DNA of 64,000 bases from Euglena gracilis (Eukaryota; Euglenida; Euglenophyceae; Euglenales): positions 30,471,778 to 30,535,777 of the forward strand of contig CP154957.1 of assembly GCA_039621445.1 (NCBI GenBank), written 5' to 3'. The translations under genes were made by a program, and so were the position numbers. Below are positions 60,216 to 64,000 of this stretch, piece after piece. How positions within the stretch are numbered: the first letter of the stretch is position 1; every line of letters begins with the position of its first letter. The notes below the pieces were generated by a model. It saw only the letters and a program-made list of their open reading frames with translations, searched no databases and was not told the DNA's origin.

Positions 60216-63200
60216 CACACCTCCCCGCCTGCTTGCATACAGACATTGTAACAGAATGACATATTACTATTTTGTTGTGCGCATGGCAGTCGTTCAATGC
60301 CCCCTCCGCAAATCCCCTTCTCAAATCAAGGGATGATTGCCCGACTGCCATGGCATTCAGGATGCATGTCACGCTGATGCTGCCCTCGAGGCATCAAGCC
60401 AGACCACCGCAACCCAGATGCTGGGACGGAACCCAAACGCACGCCACAGCAAGCCAGCTTATTACAGGGAACGCCCCAAAGAACGGCTTGGGCGAGCTGC
60501 CTTCGCCGAGCCGGCCCCCAGGTGCTGGCCCACCCGGATGCTGGCCGCGATGCAGACCCCGAGGGGGACGTTGGGGCCAGGGCCCGGGCCGCGGCGGTCC
60601 AGACTGCCCGGCCAGGCCGGGGCAGTCCGAGCCCCTTCGGGTTTCAGGGGGGGGGGGATGACGTTGCACTCTGGGTGGCTCAAATGCCCCTCCGACAAAA
60701 GGCAAGCTCCAGTACCAGGTGGGAGTCGCAAACAATCTTTTTGCCTTCCACATGTGTATCCAAAATGCGTTCATTGTCTTAAATTATCTTGAGAGATGGC
60801 GAATTTGAACAAAAATTTGGCAAAAAATTCAAAATAACATTTCGAATTTTTGAAGGGATTAATATTTGGTGAGGAATGTTTGTGTTTTCTGCTCCCAAAA
60901 TATAAAATATTTCCAATTCTTTTCTTCTCCTGGAGGAAACATTATGTGATTTGAATCTAATCCATCTGAGCCCCATATTGCACAAAAATTTTGCTTATGT
61001 GTTTACAACAGTTCTTATACTCACACTTTCATACAAAATAATTTATTCCTCCATATGAACTGGGTATACCTCAGGGCTCACAAAGGTAGGCCATGTGTAT
61101 TGCCCTTTCCGAGCATCGACCCCTGACCGTAAGCCACTGTGGACATTTGCATGGCGATGGACGTCGCGGCAAGGGCGGTTGGCCCCATCACACCGGAAAG
61201 GGCCACCAGCACCTCGAAAGCCCACCACTCAAAACACATTTGTGCTGTGCCACCGACCCCAAGCTTCAGGAACGGGACTGAACCACATCATCGCTCATTG
61301 GTGAGGGTGACATGTAGGGGAAAAACTCAATGACCAATAACTTCTAAGGTGCTCACAGATATTGGCCATCTGCCAAATACACCCACAAAAAGGCTATGGT
61401 GCTCACAATGCATGGACACATTTGGAAACAATCTATTTGAACTGACCCGCATAAACACAAAACAGGAAATTGCATCTCACTTGAATGCAGATCTGTAGGG
61501 GAATTGCTCCACAGAGGCGTATCATAACCCCCCCAAATAACGTCCCCCAAATAACACCCCCCCCCTGGGGCCCCAGCTCAGGTGCCCAAATAACACACCG
61601 GGGGGGGGGGGGGTTATTTGGGGAGGGGGGGTACTTCCTCCTAGTGGGCTTGGGATGACACACACATGGTGTCAGCTCAGACAAAATAGTTTTTTGTGCT
61701 CAATTCCCATTTTTTTGGGGTTATTGTACCCAAAATAATTACGGTACACTTCAAGATGACCTTCGGATAAGAGCTTCATCCTGGAAAGAAATGATGGGGG
61801 GGACAGTAATTGAGCCAGGGTGTGGTCCCAGCCTTCAAACGCAGCCATCGTAAACCCACCCCAGCAGCGGTAGGGGTCAGGGCCAGCGGCGAATGGCGAA
61901 CATCGGTGCCAGTGGTCGCGGGACACCCTTGCGTGTCATGAACGAATGCAGCCACACACCACGACGTCGCTAAGCAACCCCTTGTGGGGGGCCCAGCCCA
62001 GAAGCTGGAAAACATCGGCTGGTTGGAACAGGGGGCTGGCCGACCCCCTCCCCCGGGCGGAACGGGCTGGGGTCGAACCAAAAAAAAATCGAAACTGCAA
62101 AAATGCTCCAAAGCTTCCAATGAAAACAAATTCATTTTTGACCCATAATTTTACCTGGACAGCCCATTCCCAACTGATTTTTGCCTGGTTGCCCTTCGGG
62201 CAGCTGGAAAATAAATAAAACTCGTGTATTGGGGAAGAGGGGGTCCGGGCTGGGGAAACGCTGCTGGCTGGCTGGAGCTCCTCCTCTGGGGGGTGGGGTG
62301 CTCCGCTAAGCGATGAACTGATTTGGACATTCAATGACATTCAATCACAACAGAAAGAGCATGTACATAAAATAAAACGGCAGTGCTGAAATGCCTCTGT
62401 CGCTATGTTAAAATTCAAGCAATTATGAAGAAGTGTTTTCAATAATACATTGGCAATGGCTCAAATGTACCCCCCACCTTGTCCTTGACAGCCAAAATAC
62501 GAGGAAAGTGCGGTTGACACGGGGTGTGTGCCATCAACATGCCATATCATTCATGCGAAGGATGGCATTTTGGGTAAGGGGAAAATGCAGTTGACACGGG
62601 GGGGGGTCATGGACAAGCTGTGCCAAAGACAAACGGGGTGGAAGGTAAATAAGATATCATGGTTGTATACAATCCTGTTTTCAAGACCATCAGAACGCCA
62701 AAGAATTGCAGGAGAGATTGGGAGAAAAGGTTGAAATGAAATACAAGGTGGATCATTTTTGTGACACGTTCTGGCCCAAAGACAACCGACGAGCTTAAGG
62801 GTGTTCCGAAAAGGCAATATACAGAAAACCAAGAAGCGCCATGAGACTGAATGAAAGGACCAGTGCAAGAGGACTGCCAACAAAGCCGAATCCACAAGGC
62901 CAAATTAAAACGTAGGTTGCAACTGCATGGAATGCACAAGCCAGGAGGGTGATGCAGGTGATGGGGGTGACAATGCCCTGCGCCGAGATATATTTCTTCT
63001 GGACCTCAAAGATGGAGAAGGGAATCAGATATACACAGAGTATTCTGAGGTGCCAACAGAAACCAGCGTAGGGTGCAGCAAATCTGGTTGGTCTGTTCCA
63101 AAAAAAATTGTTATCTGGGCATCCTTTAGAATGCTCAGATAATGCAACACAGAAAAAATGTTGGCAGCGCCAGCAATATCAACAGAAGCGAGATTTGAAA

Positions 63201-63383
63201 AAATACACAAGGTAAACTTTCTGATGTTCAGGTGGTCCCTGAGTACAGTGCTGCCAACCGACAAATGCGAGGCTCTTGCCCAAGAGCAAGAAGCAAAGGT
63301 TCAATATTCCACCATAAGAGGACGATGGGTATGCACGAAAAAAGGCAAATACATGTTGCACGTTGTGCCAGAACACCCACTTT
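56192..63383 (-). CDS. MATE-family multidrug/toxin extrusion transporter (5' end missing)
   Basis: Exons 5' to 3': 63247-63383, 62823-63092, 61761-61927, 61128-61277, 60485-60634, 59716-59886, 58853-58960, 56192-56394. MATE proteins are 12-helix antiporters that export organic cations or toxins using H+ or Na+. Family landmarks in order: VGVLAQRATC, EPLLLALGQEPRICRLAAL, FEVQKKYISAQGIVTP, PLALVLSFSLMALLGF, CWGGFTMAAFEGW, MCFEWWAFEVLVALSGVMGP, ALAATSIAMQMSTVAYG, PLGVCIAASIRVGQHLGAGS, LFTSDQRVARLA, NGIFDGI, GGVLRGSGLQAYGALINFVG, GIPLGAGFAFSGWGVYGLW, and CSIDWRAQAHRARTR near the stop.

Phases agree except at two introns: the acceptor before PLGV and the last donor do not give a perfect GT-AG join. 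The first helices and start lie beyond 63.4 kb or outside the window. Confidence 0.85.
59716..60634 (-). CDS. MATE exons: SIRVGQ-LGAG and FTSD segments
   Basis: 60485-60634 holds ASIRVGQHLGAGSAKAARPS. Its first 35 residues in this model (GARTAPAWPGSLDRR…) are out of character, so the true acceptor may be closer to PLGV. 59716-59886 holds LRRSAFVAVALSAVLASSTA and LFTSDQRVARLAHTILALVA, phases 1 in and 1 out. Confidence 0.75.
60152..60225 (+). repeat. (AC)n microsatellite
   Basis: About 70 bp of ACACAC with occasional GC interruptions, in the MATE intron between the FTSD and SIRVGQ exons. Confidence 0.9.
61128..61927 (-). CDS. MATE exons: inter-half loop and helix 7
   Basis: 61761-61927 encodes the cytosolic connector DHWHRC…CWGGFTMAAFEGWD. 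61128-61277 encodes FLKLGVGGTAQMCFEWWAFE and the start of helix 7-8. The Glu-Trp-Trp motif is highly conserved in eukaryotic MATE proteins and takes part in substrate/cation transport. Confidence 0.88.
61528..61632. repeat. Short fold-back, relative of 28512-28890
   Basis: Left arm CCCCCCCAAATAACGTCCCC and CCCAAATAACACC; right arm GGGGGGGTTATTTGGGGAGG. About 105 bp with a GC-rich loop. In a MATE intron. Confidence 0.6.
62823..63383 (-). CDS. MATE exons, N-terminal half
   Basis: 63247-63383 (phase 0 in, 2 out) carries VLLWWNIEPLLLALGQEPRI. 62823-63092 carries LIPFSIFEVQKKYISAQGIV and the next two hydrophobic helices. The junction joins LAAL to PTRFAAPYAG. These are helices of the first MATE half and the loop before the conserved AQG. 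Confidence 0.85.
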
Positions 63384-64000
63384 CTCAAAATTGTGAGCAG
63401 ACTACGTTCTTCCCCCTGTGGAAATCTAAAATTAGAAGTAACTGGGGTTAGGCGTAGGTTAGGTTGTTAAACGAATGCGATGTGCTTAATGCATTGAATC
63501 TTTGCATTTTGTGTATTCTAGGTTGGACCGCGCTGTTCCCAATACCAAACAAAAACAACAAAAGGAATGCAATTTTGAGCCACTGGGCTGGGGGCCCAGT
63601 GAGCTGAATAGGGACAGCTTCTTTTTAAGGAGGTTGCATCCCCGCGAGGGGCTGTTCAAGAGGGAGCATTTTTAACCCCCCTCCCCAGGGATCGGGGTTT
63701 GGGGTGGAGACAATTGGGGAGGATGACATCATTTCTGTGTGAGTGGGTGTTTCTGTTCCAGGAATGCTGACTGTTGCTCATTTGATTTGTGCAAAAGCCA
63801 ATTAAATCCACAGCATTCTGAGACCACATTGTATCCCATTCCTTGGCGGGGATGAACCCGACACGTATGATTGGCAGAAAACCTCTCCAAGGTATGGTTA
63901 GGGTTAGAATTACTGGCTTTGGGTAAGGGATTTGGCATTTGGCCTAATTTAGGTACAAATTAGGATTGCTTAAAAATTATATTTAAAAAAAAACATTGTC
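63384..64000. other. No gene seen at the right edge
   Basis: This must be intron or 5' flank of the MATE gene. Open frames on the minus strand (63729-63938) show no MATE features. GGTTAGG-like words (63440-63470, 63895-63915) are scattered, not an array. Confidence 0.4.

Noticed and set aside
63440-63960. GGTTAGG/TTAGGG words as possible telomeric sequence
   Set aside because: Only scattered single words, no tandem array.

Overview
This is nuclear DNA of a eukaryote. It carries spliceosomal GT-AG introns in host genes made of many very small exons, long introns packed with G/C homopolymers and fold-back repeats, microsatellites, and two classes of retrotransposon. No bacterial-type operon, tRNA or rRNA was recognised. 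The style (a microalgal or alveolate/stramenopile-like protist; a chromerid would fit) is only a guess.

Left third (1-24 kb), mobile DNA. Positions 1-2340 hold undefined coding-like pieces and two relics of tyrosine-recombinase (YR) retroelements. A DIRS-like YR retrotransposon (about 2395-4461 plus 21030-23912: repeat-rich Gag-like region, reverse transcriptase, RNase H, NPPW domain, tyrosine recombinase, complex inverted terminal repeats) is cut in two inside its RT gene by a 16.6-kb Ty3/gypsy chromovirus (4462-21029). The chromovirus has two apparently identical 312-bp LTRs (TGTG...TACA), two initiator-Met-tRNA primer-binding sites, Gag with two zinc knuckles, protease, RT-RNase H, integrase with chromodomain, a polypurine tract, and 5.5 kb of extra coding sequence (three overlapping ORFs) downstream of integrase that I do not recognise. 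Its reading frame changes several times. Three changes fall at C-runs and one Gag-Pro boundary is an in-frame TAG. Because the LTRs look identical, decay is an unsatisfying explanation. The element is also sprinkled with short hairpins whose stems differ but stay self-complementary while a few loop words recur.

Middle (24.4-49.2 kb, minus strand): a complete 14-exon gene for a 512-residue protein kinase of tyrosine-kinase-like type could be assembled, with every exon phase and GT-AG boundary consistent. It has an N-terminal CxxC...CxxC module, an HRDLKGMN catalytic loop, DFD in place of DFG, and no glutamate at the expected helix-C position. About 23 kb of it is intron filled with fold-back elements.

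Right (51.0-64 kb, minus strand): next comes a gene whose C-terminal exons carry a related CxxC...CxxC module with an intron in the same place, followed by a Pro/Ser/Thr-rich tail. After it lies a MATE-family multidrug/toxin-extrusion transporter gene (eight exons seen, 5' end beyond the window).

Non-coding space is dominated by GC-run fold-back families, some present in two or three copies in opposite orientation, plus (TG)n/(AC)n tracts and ATGCAAAA-type arrays.
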